Assembly (NCBI GenBank): GCA_036897485.1
Contig: JAYMTF010000010.1
Coordinates: 1 to 64,000, forward strand
From: Pelargonium nanum
Taxonomy: Eukaryota > Streptophyta > Magnoliopsida > Geraniales > Geraniaceae
Direction of reading: 5' to 3'
Length of the DNA: 64,000 nt
Each line of letters starts with the position of its first letter. Position 1 is the stretch's first letter. The notes under the pieces were generated by a model. That model was not told the DNA's origin. It saw only the letters and a program-made list of their open reading frames with translations, and ran no database searches. Shown piece after piece: positions 48,135 to 61,126 of this stretch. The translations under genes and the position numbers were made by a program.

Positions 48135-51100
48135 AACTTTGTTGGTTTTATTTGGTAGCATAAAAAAAAGCGGGGCTCTTTATACTCCTCAATTAACAAG
48201 TTCTAGGATTATAATATTAAATTCCCTTGTACATTTTATTTCATATATTTCATATGAAAAAGCCCTCTTATTACCAGGGTTCTAAAGATAAATAAAGATT
48301 TCCTAACATTTAAATATGTTCCTTTGCTATTATTGGAGTTATAGACTAAATTAATTAGTTTAATAATATTAGGGGCACTGCCCGTGGATTAAAGCAGATT
48401 ATCAAAATACTTATAATGTAAAAAAAATTCTTATTAGCAGGCTAGCTTTATTTAGGATAGTTTGTCCTGGCATAAGATTTCTATACGAGTCACTCTTAGT
48501 AGGGTACTCTTTGTGCTACCTGATATAGGGGAATTTTCTGTAGATTGCTTTTACTGGAAAATGGAATAGATATGGACCCAACTCCGATCGATTTACAACA
48601 AAGGATAAAAACTGCTTAGTTAATTCTTTACGGTACATAACAAGAGTTGGAGGGCTTTTTAACCACCGGTAAGGCTTTCGTTTTTTATACGTTTTAACAA
48701 GCGGGTTAAGGCACTTAATACAAGAAACTTAAGGAACCTGGGAATCTACAAGCAAGACTAAAGGAGATCATTGACTTAAACTAACTGGAATAAAATAGGT
48801 AAGAGATATTTAGTTAATACCACGGGAACTCAGGAGGCTCTTGTAAAATGTAGTTTTTCCGCGAGGTTTTGATTGACAATAGAAATGTATAACGAGCAAT
48901 TTTAACAAGGTCGAGAGTATTTTAATGGAGTACTTTAAAGGAGTTTTATGCTGTAATAATCCCGAATATAAAATAAAAAATAAGTAAATAAAGTACCAGG
49001 CCTTTTTTGTGAAAGTCGAAGATCTAAGGTACTAAGTCAGCATCGGGCTCTCTTTTCTTCCCCAGCTACGACCTACCCTTTAGTGTGGAAACCCTTATTG
49101 CTATAACTAACTTTTAGGGAACCCCGAGCCCTTACTTCTGTGTTTATTACTCAAAATATTTATATTTCTCAGAACATAATAATTTTCTTGGCTAAAGGAA
49201 TTTAAAAAGAAACAGAATCCCATGTTCTAGAGTCTTTAGGGCTTTTCATACCTGGATATACTTGTTAGGTACTTATAAAAAATTTTATATAGGTATCCCA
49301 TTCTGTTCAGGAAGTTTGTTTTCCTACAACTTCGACTTAATTATAAAAATAAAACTTTAGGCTATTCCAAAAAACTATATAACAATATAACTATACAATT
49401 AGGCCCCTTACCCAAGTTCCTAATTAAGCCTTCTCTTTACAAATCCAAATGTCTAGCTACCATCACTTTTTAGTGGATTCTATACAGGATTCCTTGTGGA
49501 TAATACATACAATTACTCAAATATCTATACGAATTCTTTTCGCGAGAGGAAAGCCGGCTTCAAGAAGATTAGAAAGGTTTTCCGTCTTTTTTGTTCCCTG
49601 TCAATAATCTAGTGGTTTCGAGTTAGGGGGATTGTGCGCTTAGTCTCTTTGCGCAAAGGAAAGGGCTCTCAGTACTTCTTTATGAACCCACGTAATTAAG
49701 GAAAGTAGTAAATATGGTGACTTTATATTATATAACTGTATGTATAAGAACTCTGTCTACACATTCATAAATTGACTAAATTAGAGCACCCATATGATTC
49801 TTAAAAGTAACATGAGTTTTAATAAAACGAATTTATTTATAAGCTTTATTTAGGTAGCTAAAGCTTTGTCTTCTAGCTAGCTTCTTATATATCCTAACCT
49901 GCCCCCTCCCTTACTATCGAAGCTCAAAAGACACAGACTTTAAGATCAATATTTTCATATTAAAAGACTTCTGTATGTTGATCGTTAAAAAGTATATTTG
50001 GATATATAAAAAAGTTAGGAGAGATTCTATAATTATAACGTAGAACATAAGAATTTGCGAGGGTATAGCGTAGGGGAATCCTTTAACTTTGTTTTTAAGC
50101 ATGTAAAGTAATGATAGGGTCTTGTGTTAGTAGTTCGGAATCGCTTGACTTTGAAGCAATTCCCTAGTCTCAAGAAGAGGTGACCAACTTGCTTTGATTT
50201 CTTTCGTTTATTTGCCCAGATTAAAAAATAAGAGATTAATTATGGTTTTTATAAGAGACTACAATCTTAGCTATGTATTGAAAATATTAGAAACTATGAA
50301 CATACCAATTTGAGTTAAAATTACTTACTACATAGACTCCAGGATCATGGGTTCCTTATAACAGAATAGGTTTAATTATATAGTCTTTTTACTACCCAAG
50401 AGTATCAGTTAATTGAGCTGGGTGTTTGTAAACGACAATTGAGGGAGAAGATAAAGCACGGGTACAGGGGTATAGTCCAGACTCCGTGGGAAATTTGTAT
50501 TATATATTGCGTATATCTGTATTAAAAAAACGTAATATTTCCTTAAAAACTTGTAACTTTTAAATATCAATGAGCTTGGGGTGAAACAGAATAATTTAGA
50601 AGCATAAACGTATCCGTACCTTAACTACAGCATGCTTTATTATGCCTTGTGGAAAAGGGATCTTTTGTAGCCGGTATTAAAGCATTTGCTTAAATTTTAA
50701 GGATTAAATTAGTGTAAAAGTTTATAGCATAGTTGTGAGAAGTTCGCCTCGGTTTATATTATCTGTAAGTGTATTTGAAATACCTGGTATTCTTATGGAA
50801 AGAAGACTAAAGTATCCCTACTTCTTTCACGGACCTAGATATCTCATTATAGTGATACATTTCAAATGAGTATCTAGTATGAGAGATTGCGACTACGAAG
50901 TAACCCGACACACACTATTAAGGTATAAGGCGCGTAAGAAAAGAGAATAAATAACTTAATAAAAGTTGACGAAGTTTTAGTTTCTAAGTCTGCGTGTGAA
51001 TACAAAGCATTTTTATATATGAAGTCTTCCCCTTCAGATCTGAAGCCCGCGTAGATTTTTAATCTTATGTAAAAAGAATTGGAAACCTTTCCTTGTGCCA

Positions 51101-54100
51101 AAATCATTCCACAAATTAGTAAAATACAGGACATAGAATAAACTAAAAAGAAATTAGAAATCCTTTTGACTCTGATTATACGACTTAAACCTGTGTGCAT
51201 CCAATTAAATAAGCCACGTGCTACCAAATTTCAAGGAAGTTGGATACAGTAAATTCATATAGGTCCTACTAAACCCTGTTTTACTTACTATTTCCAGTTT
51301 CAAGAGCATATATATAAAGTCAAGCTCGATTCATACTTCTTCTATAGATGATTTTAAAGATAATATTCACAAGGATAATGAGATTTGAAATCACCTATGT
51401 ATTTTCAGGTTTAAGAGGGTACTTGCTTGGTATGTAAATAGGATTGCTTTGCTTTTACTAGCTTTCTAAGGGACTTGAGAGAGAAAGTTCGTTAATTTCT
51501 TAGTTATGGATAAGATGTTCCTATATTAAATAAAAAGTTCTTAAAAATCTTCTTTATTAAGTATTATGAAGTAAAACCTCTTTATGAGGACCTTTGACTT
51601 TTTACAAACTTCTTGGACATGGAGCTTGTGCTAATTCTAAAAAAATTGGTAACAATAAGAGATCGTTTGAGCTTCATAGTATTTCCTTCTTATCCTTCTG
51701 TTGGGGAAATACTGCATGTGAAATTTACTTACTAGAAAAGAGCTTTACATATCCCGATTGTCGCGGCTAAGGTCAGGACTTTCTAAATCTAAATATAGAG
51801 TCATTAAATGGGATATCATAAAAAAGTCTTGCCTTGTACAAATAAAGAGGGTTTAAACTCGTGAATGTACCCTCAATTTCCGAATGTGTAAGTATTTCAA
51901 TGTCATAAACAAATTAAGCATATTCTTGCTCAGTAAAAAGCCCTCGCGGTATACGTTACAATTAAGGGCTAATTCAGGGCTACTCTATATTAAGTGATTC
52001 TATTGAACTTAGCTTAATGTCAGCTTAAAGCTGTGCTATCAAACTTTTGCTATTAGACAAACCATACTTTTTCTTATTTCAAGAGTACGGGTAAAGGAAA
52101 AGTAGACTGATAAAATTTATATAAGGATTTTCACTGTGCAAGAATCTTTAGCTATGTAAATATTAGTTTAGTATAAAACTTTCATAACGAGAAATCTTTT
52201 CTATACCTTTATACCTTACAGATGAGGGCTCTGATTATATACTATTGCCGGTAAATTTAGTACTTTGTGTATAAAGTTAAAGTCTTAATAAGTCCTAATA
52301 AAACTACCAACTTCTCTAGAATGTACGCTTGTTCTTACTGCTTCTCTTGATTTAAAAAGAGTAGAAAAAATTCACATTTATATAGTAGTTACTAGAGAAC
52401 AGCGCTAGAGCCTTTTCGGAATCTTAGGACCCCGATAAGTTTACAAGGGATTAGTACTTGCCTCGAAGCAAATCTTATGGGGACAAAAAGTATAATTTAT
52501 TTAAGGTGGGTTCAGAAAGCCCCGGGGGTAGACAAAGAACTAAGAAGCTCCTACTTTAATAGCTATTTTATAAACAAAGTAAAAGAAAATCTTCATCATT
52601 AGAGTTTGAGTACATAATAACACGATGTGTCTAGCTTCAAGGAGTTTTTCCACACCTATTTTTCGTACTTCAACTTAATAAAATTTAATATTCTCGATTA
52701 TTCCTAAGACCAATTACGGAGAAATCTATTTATCTAATATTTTTATGGTACCTCCATTAATTACAAACATTAAGGGAATTCTCTTAGACCTATTTGGATA
52801 TGGGCTAGAATCCCTTATTCCCCTTGAGCTTCGGTCGGAACGCTAGTCTTCAGATAGTTGCCCATTGTTTATTTAATATAAAGAAAAAGAGTATAGCCAC
52901 CTGTAATGACCCAGCACACCCCTCATTGAATTTTGTAGTTTGAGAAAGGGATACTTTATTCTATTCTAACAACTGCTCGTTAAATTAAGTCACCAAACAA
53001 GGCTAGACTTGATCCTAGCTCTAAGGCTCCACGCATTCATAGTTAAGCGCGTAGAGGACTAAGGGCATTAAAATTCAATGGGATCTTTACCTCTTGGATC
53101 AATTTTGATATACAACATTAGTTAGAATAACTAGTTATTTTTCTTAGAACTGTAGAATGCTACTTAATAAAATTCATTTTTCATAAGGACACAGTTCAGA
53201 CTTTGGGCATACGGTAAAGTTTAAGGCGGATCTCTTTAATATAGTTTTATATAGTTGTCGGTGGTTCAAACCAAGTGATCCTATGTAAAAAGTTTTGGGA
53301 TCCTATGATATAGGAGTAGTAGCCCTCTCTTAGACCCGGTTAAAATGTTTACAAAACCATGGAGTAGTTCCTAATCAGAAAAATCACCCTAAGTAAGAAG
53401 GATTACAACAAGATAGTATAGAGCTCTTGCTTTTGCTTATGAATTAGGGACTTACAGCCTCTTTATAATGGTTCCCTACAGCTACAATATAAAAACTTAA
53501 GTGGCATTCGCAACTGTCAAAGCAAATCCTAATTTTCCTCTTTTAAAAAAGCGTGTTTTTAATATACAACTGACTTCAACCAATACAAGGATACTATACT
53601 AGTTTAAACTACCACACGTAGCATACCCGGAAATTAAGGAGTTTGCAACGGGGGCTACTATCACAACGGGGAGCATGCCAAATTCTTTAAAACTTAAAAA
53701 AGTAAGTATATATTTTAGTGCATACATACCAATTTCAATATCATAACTTTCGAGATTTTGAGGCCGCCGAATAAGTATTTTATGATATGAAGAAGTTTTT
53801 GGTTTATTCTCTGGTATTTTTGAAATTAAGTGTAGTACAAAATGGGTCGATAATATTTTTTTTAAGGTACTCCTCGTCTTGTCCACAGGGTACTTGGTTA
53901 AAATAGTATAAGGTAAATGTTCACAGATAAACTATGAGATTATAGTACAATTACTAATATTGATTAGGAAACATTTCCTAGTCTAGACAACAGAGTTTCC
54001 TCTGGATTTCAGTATTTATTGATCGAATGCCAGATTAGCATCATGTAATATTAATCTATTTAACATGCCCAAACCGCGCTTAAACTAAGAAACTTTAATG

Positions 54101-56690
54101 AATCCCGTAGCCCTACTCTACGAAATACGTATGACAAATCTGTTGCTGAATTAAAAAATAACCTAAGTAAAAAGTAGCTATCAACCCTGTGTATTTTTTA
54201 GGAAAATGCCTCCGAAAAAGCAGAGTGCAACTTCTCTTCTCGACAATAAATATAAGTGCAAACTGAGTAAGATCTAATACCAAACCTACCAGAAAGTGTC
54301 GAAAATGAATAGGCATGCTGGTAACCTATCTGTGCCGGGGCCTCTAGTTTTGTGTTGTAACTTATTTCTATTATTAAGACGATAATAGATTGAAGAAGAC
54401 TTTTACCCGTTATACCCGCTTTAGCTTTTAAGGCCTTTCTTTATAACTAGCTACCAAAGTTCTGTGGTAAGCGTCTTATGTACTACTAAAAAAGTTTTTG
54501 AACGGATACCCCCCAGATCTAAGTGAAACTTATCAAGGAGGATATGCTTTTAAGTTTTAAGAGAAATTTATATAGGATAATAATCCTAACCTATGCTTTC
54601 TAAAAGTTTAACTGTAGCTATTCCTTATTTCCTTGGGTTTATAAGTCTCTAAATAAGTTCCTATTAAACCCTTTACTCTAGAGCCTCGGATAGTCTTAAA
54701 GGGGCTCTAACTTTGAAGGATTTGTTGAAAAGGAAACTACGAGCCTTTACGAGAGATAGTGATGCGAACCAATAGCTTGAGAAAAATGTACGAAGAAACG
54801 CTTTAGGGCATAAACTCTAGTTGTAGCTTTTTGTTATACCCTCGAGTTTCTTTATAATTCTAGACTCGCATTCAGGAGAAGCTTTGATGTAAGGGGCTAT
54901 ATCGCCAGGATCCTACTAAGGCAATTTCCAGACGAATCCGCTTAGAGCATTATAAGTTTTATCCAGTTAGAGCGGCAAGTAATGCCTAATTTTACAGAAA
55001 GGAAACGGTGTAATTATAGAAACTCTGTACCTTTCCGGTTAATGAAAATAGGAGGATCCCTAGCCAAAGCGGTACTCATGAGGGTCTTCCTTGCCAAAAG
55101 AAAGTGGGCACTAATAAGATAAAAGGTAAACGGTGATGATATAAAAATATTAAGTAACCTTTTATATAAACTACTTAAAGATAGTAGGGGCTCTTGGCTT
55201 TTGCCTTATAAACTATATAAAGGTATTTTAGCACACTACTGTAGGATTTCAGGGGGTAGAGAAGCCTGGATTATCAGTGTGTCGTAAGAGCTCTAGACAC
55301 TTCTTATATAATATACGTACCTAGAAAAACCTTAGCTCTGCTGTTTAATAGCTTCCAAAATATCTTTTACCGACCCTCTCGTAAAATTTGTATTAAAAAA
55401 GGACTCGTTAAGATAATGGGTTTTTCCGATATAAATGTCCGAGCTATAACTTTTTGCAAAAGAAACTCCTGTTTATGAGGAATAGCTTTATTTAAACCCT
55501 GGGGATAAAAAAAATTTACAGGCGATTTACCAGACGAAAACTTAATTCGTGTAAATGTAGTCAACTAAAGATTTCAATCCCTAATTTTAAGAATACAAGT
55601 AATAAATCTCCTTATCGAAAAGGAGGGATTTCGGTATCTTTAATCCTTAGTTCTGACCCGCGCAAGGCTCTTTTTAAAGAAAATAACTTTTGCGGTATTC
55701 CAAAAAGGGCGAGAGAATACGATTAAGAATAAAACTAAAAACTTCAACCAGATTTGAACCTGTGTATCCGGGTATATTCAAGCCGTGATTCAATACAAAA
55801 TTTTAGAGCCCTAACTAAGGAGGTAGAACTTACTGTATTTAGCATCTTTACGTATGAAACTTTAAGGGGTGTTGTATAACTTGTTCCTTCGTTCTGGGTA
55901 TTGTTAGAAAAAGTAGACTGGAATTTGTACCAGGGTTTCTTGTTTTATTTACTAAAAGCGACTAAACCGCAAAGGAGTCTCCTTAACCCCGGTTTTTCTC
56001 TGGGTATAATTTTTTATTTCAATTATTAGCTTTCAGGGCTTCCTTTTCTAAAATTAATAGTCAATGAAAACGTACGCAAAATAGGTATGAGATACAACTA
56101 TAGCTGGGTGATAGCTTTATTTAAGTCAAGAATTTGTATAAGAATTGGCGTTGTTGAAATTAATCCAAGAACCTTTATACTTAATTTTCAGTTAAATTTA
56201 TGATATAATATATAGTCTTCAGGAGGTACTCGTTATTTCCCTGGAATTTTATATAGGATCTCAAGTAAAGTCTTTTTGTGACAAGGGAGTTACCTCTACT
56301 GCTTTCTTGAAAGGACGACTCCTTTAGAGTAATTAGGAGTAGTAAAAATTGAGAGTAAGATATTAAGTAATAAAAAGGGAACCCAGAGTACTCTTTAACC
56401 CGGCATTTTTAGCTCCTAAGGATCCTTCAGTTAACAAAACAAGCCTTGCCTAACTTCGAGAGTGCTAAAAGCTTAACACAGCTACTAAGACAATGGTGAG
56501 AGTTCAAGTCCTATCATATCTAAAAGACTGGGGAATACCTCTTTAGAAAACTAGGGCATATAAAAGAGACTTCCTTCCTATACTAGATTCATTTAAGAAG
56601 TCTAAGGCAAACATAAATGTTTGTATACATTAAGCTCCCAAATTAGAAGCGAAAAAAGAACCACTCCCTTTTAAATACCCCGGACTCTAG

Positions 56691-57420
56691 CAAAAGTTTT
56701 AGATCCCTTGTATACTGGAACCTTCTCTAAGACTTGATACCTAAGACTGAACTCTCCTAATTCTATTTTACTTTTCTTACTGAATTTCCAAGTCCAATAA
56801 GTTAGAAAGACTCCTAGCTGTAGCCTTTCATAGCACTATATTCATACTGTATTCCTAATCAAACACCTTCCATTTTATCGAGAGTTTTACCTCATACATT
56901 TCAGTCTTTTATAGTTTCATTTCCTTACTTTCATTCTAACTCGCCTAGTATTCTTTGTCTCTTATTGACTTCTTCCTTGCCTTTTCATAGCATTCCTACT
57001 CTTAAGCATAACTTGTTTCATATGCATAATACCTATACTTTATTGGCTATACCTTTTTCCTGATAATACCTCTAGCTTTAGTCTTCCCAGTCTTACTCTT
57101 AGCAATACTCTTCCTATGGGTTCTACCTTTCTTAGCAGTACTCAGTATCTTATGGGTTATACTCTTATGCTAGAACCTAGACTTTCCATAAGTATTTGTA
57201 TCTTCTTTAGAGCTACCTCTTTCCTCTTAAGAGCTATACCCTTCTCAATACCTATAACTATTTTAGTTGCTAGACCTCTCTGAGTCTTCATCCTAGCCTT
57301 ATTAATCTTAATATCAAGACTTTTCTTAATATTTGTAACTTTAATTCCAAATTTATGGGGGTATTCCAGACTTTGCAACCTTTGAGTACTTTTATTTATA
57401 ATTTTCTAGCGCTCTATTAG
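56691..57420. other. Pyrimidine-rich island with minisatellite
   Basis: T/C-rich on the plus strand, with the same flavour as 10340-12260. The right half is minisatellite array 2. No gene is recognised. Confidence 0.5.
57000..57345 (+). repeat. Degenerate minisatellite, period about 18 bp (array 2)
   Basis: This is the same unit and orientation as the array at 12.0 kb: CTTATGGGTTATACTC, CTTAAGAGCTATACCC, CTTAGCAGTACTC and similar, linked by T-rich spacers of a few bases. The minus strand again reads as Lys-rich hexamers (KGIALK, KEVALK), which explains the 73-residue frame at 57157-57378. Confidence 0.6.
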
Positions 57421-57678
57421 ATCTAGAGGAGTTCTTTCCCGTGTTTTCCATATTCTTGTTGTAGTGACAGCAGGCAGGGAAAGTCAAGCTAAAGGTTACG
57501 GTAAGGACATATGTAGAACTGAACTTGTTTTCTTCTAATCCAGGTTTTTAAAGGTAGAAGAAGTCGCAAGGAAATAGCTTATATAGAATAGACTTCTAAA
57601 TCAACCTTCCTTTTACAGGTACTCTGTAGGCTATTTGGTAGGTAGTTTAGAGTGTACATTACTTCTTCGAGGTAGTGC

Positions 57679-57705
57679 ACGCAGGTTCAAATCCAATAGT
57701 AGATA
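57679..57705 (+). pseudogene. 3' end of a trnM(CAU)-like gene
   Basis: Positions 57684-57702 read GGTTCAAATCCAATAGTAG, as in the T-loop to acceptor end of the plastid-type elongator trnM found in many plant mitochondria. The 5' partner of the T-stem and the rest of the tRNA are not recognisable upstream. The match is to a family sequence from memory. Confidence 0.45.
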
Positions 57706-58403
57706 GACTGCCTTGGGGTTTTTCAGTATGAGCTTGGAAATAAGATATGACAAACTGCACGCAATTCTTGAAGAGCACACCTAACCTAATACTTAACTTG
57801 ATCAAGAAAATCTCGAAGTTAAGACCTAAGTTGATACCTTTTACAAGTCGAAAAGGGTGGGATTTCTTACCTTATAAGTACTGTATCGGATAGGTCAAAT
57901 GAAACCTACTAAACAAAAAGCTCCAAGTGCCAATTAAATTAGATAGAAAAAAGTTACTTTAATAACTACCTCTCAGGGCTCTAACTTTATGTATACCCTT
58001 TCCTAAGAATTTTTTATACTCTCACCACTTAAATATAAAAGCTATCCTATATAGATATGATGAGAAAAATGAATCTACTCTATACTACTAAGGAACAAAG
58101 TGTGAGCTATGTTTATTGTATTTTATCTAGTTTGGTTTGTAGCTACCTATGCTTGTTTAAAAGAGTGTCTTTATAATACGCTAGACCCTTTTTTTAACTA
58201 AAAGGATCCGTAGACGAAAAAAGAGAAGAGCCTTTAGTATATATTCTGCACTAAAACTTATAATACATATTTGGGGACAAAAAACCTATCAATGTTCACA
58301 ATCCGTTTTACCTATAGAGGTGAGCTTCGATACCTAGTAAATCCTGCTTATTCCACGTTCTAACAGGAATGTTCTAGAGTCTTAATTTGGGAAGAGTTGC
58401 TAA

Positions 58404-58592
58404 CTCATTTGCTGGTATTTCTACCGCTACATGCACGCGAATGGAGCCAGCATGTTTTTCATCGTAGTCTATGTCATCTTAGCTATGCATGGGACGAAGG
58501 CTAACAGTACTTCTATTGATCCGTGGTATATTTTTTGTGAGAGTCGTTGCTCACGGATGCCATGTGTCATTAGCGAAGGAAAGAGCCTATAA
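58404..58592 (+). pseudogene. cob: cob (cytochrome b) fragment in a short open frame
   Basis: This is an open frame of 62 codons without the rest of the gene. At 58425-58472 it reads RYMHANGASMFFIVVY, the cytochrome b segment around a haem-ligand histidine, with all 16 residues as in typical plant-type cob. A Trp stands four residues upstream, as in the family GGWLLRYMH. The next residues do not continue as cob (expected HIFRGLYY). They read VILAMHGT, which resembles VFLAMHYT, a cob segment that normally lies upstream of HANGAS; this second match is weaker and may be chance. Codons are C-ending (CGC TAC ATG CAC) where plant cob mostly uses T-ending ones, so silent sites look strongly diverged. 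The stretch is G/C-richer than its surroundings. It is a fragment, not a working gene; whether it is native, rearranged or transferred cannot be decided here. Confidence 0.65.
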
Positions 58593-61046
58593 ATTGATAG
58601 TGGAAGCAGATTTCCCTTTATACAGTTCTGTGAAACAAAGGGTCCCATTTTTGCTTTGACTCTATGTTCGAAAGCCTGTTCAGTATCTTGATTCGCGGAT
58701 ACATATTTGCCTTTTTACCCCTAAAAAAAGCTCCAAGAACCTTGCAATTTTAGGCGTTTCTCCGCCTTTAAAGTCCCGTTTATGTTACTTGTTCTCAACT
58801 ATTTTATTCATTCGGGCTTTTGGATTCCTTAACAAAGGCAAGCTTTTTACTTTGTCTAAACTAGTATTACTATATGATTTATGATTTGAATGATCAATAT
58901 CTTTTAAATATAGACCCCTATTTTATTTGGAATAAATATTCTATGTTAACTTTGTAACTGGATACTAGGAACATTTTGCAAACTCATTTATAACTAGGCG
59001 CGGAAAATATAACCCAAAAGGGGCACGTACGCTATAATATAAGCTTACTTATAACTAAAATATTAACTCATTCATTGTAATATTATAGGAAATTTATTTC
59101 TTTTAAAGTCTTTTCATAGTAGTATTTTATTGCGAGCTTGTTCGAAAAAGGAGTTATAAAGATTCCTGCCAGAAACATAAAGGAAAGGCTCTAAATAAAG
59201 TTTGCTAAGCAAAAGTCCTTTATTTCGTAATGTAACTATCCCCCTATGTATTAAAGGGTTCTCTATTGTTTAGGAATTAAGTAAGAAAAAAAAGTTACTA
59301 AGTGTAGTTTCCATCGGCTATCAAGCTAGGCTAAAAATTTAAGGTAACTGACAGTACCTTCCCTAAATTACAGAAATTGTGTTGCCCCAATAAACTGTAC
59401 CCTTATACCCTATAAAGAGGCTAGAGAACACTTTAAATAAGGAAATAAAATTTCTTGCTCTATTTGTATCAAAATACCTACAATACCGCATACTCCTAAA
59501 GAGGTATAACCTGAAAATCTAGAAGGGGTCGACTCTTACATATCTACGAAAACGTTACAAAAAGTTTCTTATATCAGAGTAATATGCCTATATTAAAACC
59601 CTTTTTATAATACTCTTATTAGAGCTCCATGAAAAGCTTATCAAGTAAACTCCTGATATTCACTTAGTTTACAACTACTCTTAATTTTTACTATAGTATA
59701 GAACTTGGTACACTCAAAAAAATAGGATACAAAGCTCGTAAGGCCTTTACGTGGGTTCGAATGGAGTTCATAATTTTTTTATATATTCAAAACAAGATTA
59801 GAACACTTGAGTAAAGAAGGATAATCTAAATTTTAAGTTAGGAAAAGCTTTTATATTTTATACGAATTTAAACCTATTAAAAGTACCCTATAAGAATTAC
59901 AGCTTTAGCCGTTACTCTTACAAAACCATTTTATAACTAAGTAAGCTAATCCTTGAAAAAGCGCTTTCATGTGATCAACTTAAGATCTAAGGCCCGCGCG
60001 ATTTATTTATTTAGTAAATTTCGTTGTAGTTTTATATATATTCTTTTTTATACTTACTGTGCTTAACGCATTTCTAGTTCCCCAATTAATCTTATTCTTA
60101 ATTAAACTTCTTTAAAGGGTTCTCCCAGATATAGGGAGTGTTTATACTCGTGCAAAAACCCCGGGGCATTGCTAAATCTAGGCTGAGAGGTAATTCTCAA
60201 TAAGGCCCCCTTAACGGAAAACCTTTTTTGTCAATTAATATATTAAGGGGTACTAAACTATTTTTAATAGGAGCTTCCCGTGGTATTTTCAAGAAAAGCG
60301 ACTTATTTTAAGGGGTTGCTACTAATACCCCTAAGTTTTTCTACAAGCAAAGTCTTTAATTTATTCTATTAAGTTTTCCCAAGAAGCTTGATAAGTAGGA
60401 GAGCTCTTTCACTTCATCGAGTATAGGGAGCACCTAATTAGAATGCAAAATAGACTCTTATTCCTAGAGTGACTCGGTTTGAACCGCGTATCCGCCTTTT
60501 ATTAATTTCCTTGTTATAACCCGTGAATGAGTACTCTTTTTAGCGGGACATAAGTATTAAGGGTATAATTCCTTCGTGTTGTAACTTATCATTTACTAAG
60601 TTATTATGGACTTCTACTTAAGCCGACTCTTTATTAGTTAGGGTTACCTTACTCCAAATCTCGTGTTACAACAATCACAAACCTTAGGCCCTTTATCCCA
60701 ATTCAATATAATAGAGTGGGCGTCCCCCCCTTCTACATTGATTTTTTAGTGTCTTGTGATAGGTAAAATGGGTCATAACTTCTTGCTTTTGGTCAAGCAC
60801 AACATGATCCGGTTAAAAACCGTAGTGAGGAGTCTCTCTTATATAAGAGTAAAAAAAATAATTAGATCAAAAGGGAGTCTCACTTTAAAAGTCCCAAAAG
60901 TTAAAATACATTCTTAGGAGTCCTGTCTAACCAACCCTTGACTCTCAATTGAGTAAGGAAGTTTTGGTACTTTTCGAACAACAATTCATTAATAATAGAT
61001 AGTTGGATTGTCCTTTTTTAGAGGCTCCTAGAAACCGAGAACTTGT

Positions 61047-61126
61047 AAGTAGCTTAGAGCTTTAGTAATAGTTAGATCGAACTTTCTTTAGGCTTATGAC
61101 CGCAGGTTCAAGTCGTATTATCCTTA
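61047..61126 (+). pseudogene. tRNA-like relic, nearest trnK(UUU)
   Basis: The 3' half reads TAGGCTTATGACCGCAGG followed by TTCAAGTC. It is close to the anticodon and T region of plant mitochondrial trnK (TGGGCTTTTAACC ... GTCGCAGGTTCAAGTCC), with a short deletion between anticodon arm and T-arm. A TAGCTTAGAGC block upstream could be the D-arm. Stems are not intact. The assignment to Lys is tentative. Confidence 0.35.

Larger units (their letters stand above)
40040..56690. other. AT-rich spacer with tRNA relics
   Basis: No intact gene is seen. Contents are tRNA-like relics at 43.7 and 48.1 kb, T-loop words at 53.26, 55.75 and 56.5 kb, the ATATT repeat at 46.6 kb, and recurring G/C islands such as AAAGGACTCCTTTT at 47309. 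A degenerate relative of the 18-bp unit may lie at about 40725-40800. Confidence 0.7.

Noticed and set aside
50874-51227. 117-codon open frame on the minus strand
   Set aside because: At this base composition about one frame this long is expected by chance in 64 kb over six frames; no family recognised and no supporting context.
53599-53886. 95-codon open frame on the minus strand
   Set aside because: Several frames of this length are expected by chance; no recognisable motif.
57157-57378. Lys-rich 73-codon minus-strand frame, at first sight a basic ribosomal-type protein
   Set aside because: The repeated KGIALK-like hexamers are simply the translation of the 18-bp minisatellite; the frame at 12018-12257 has the same cause.
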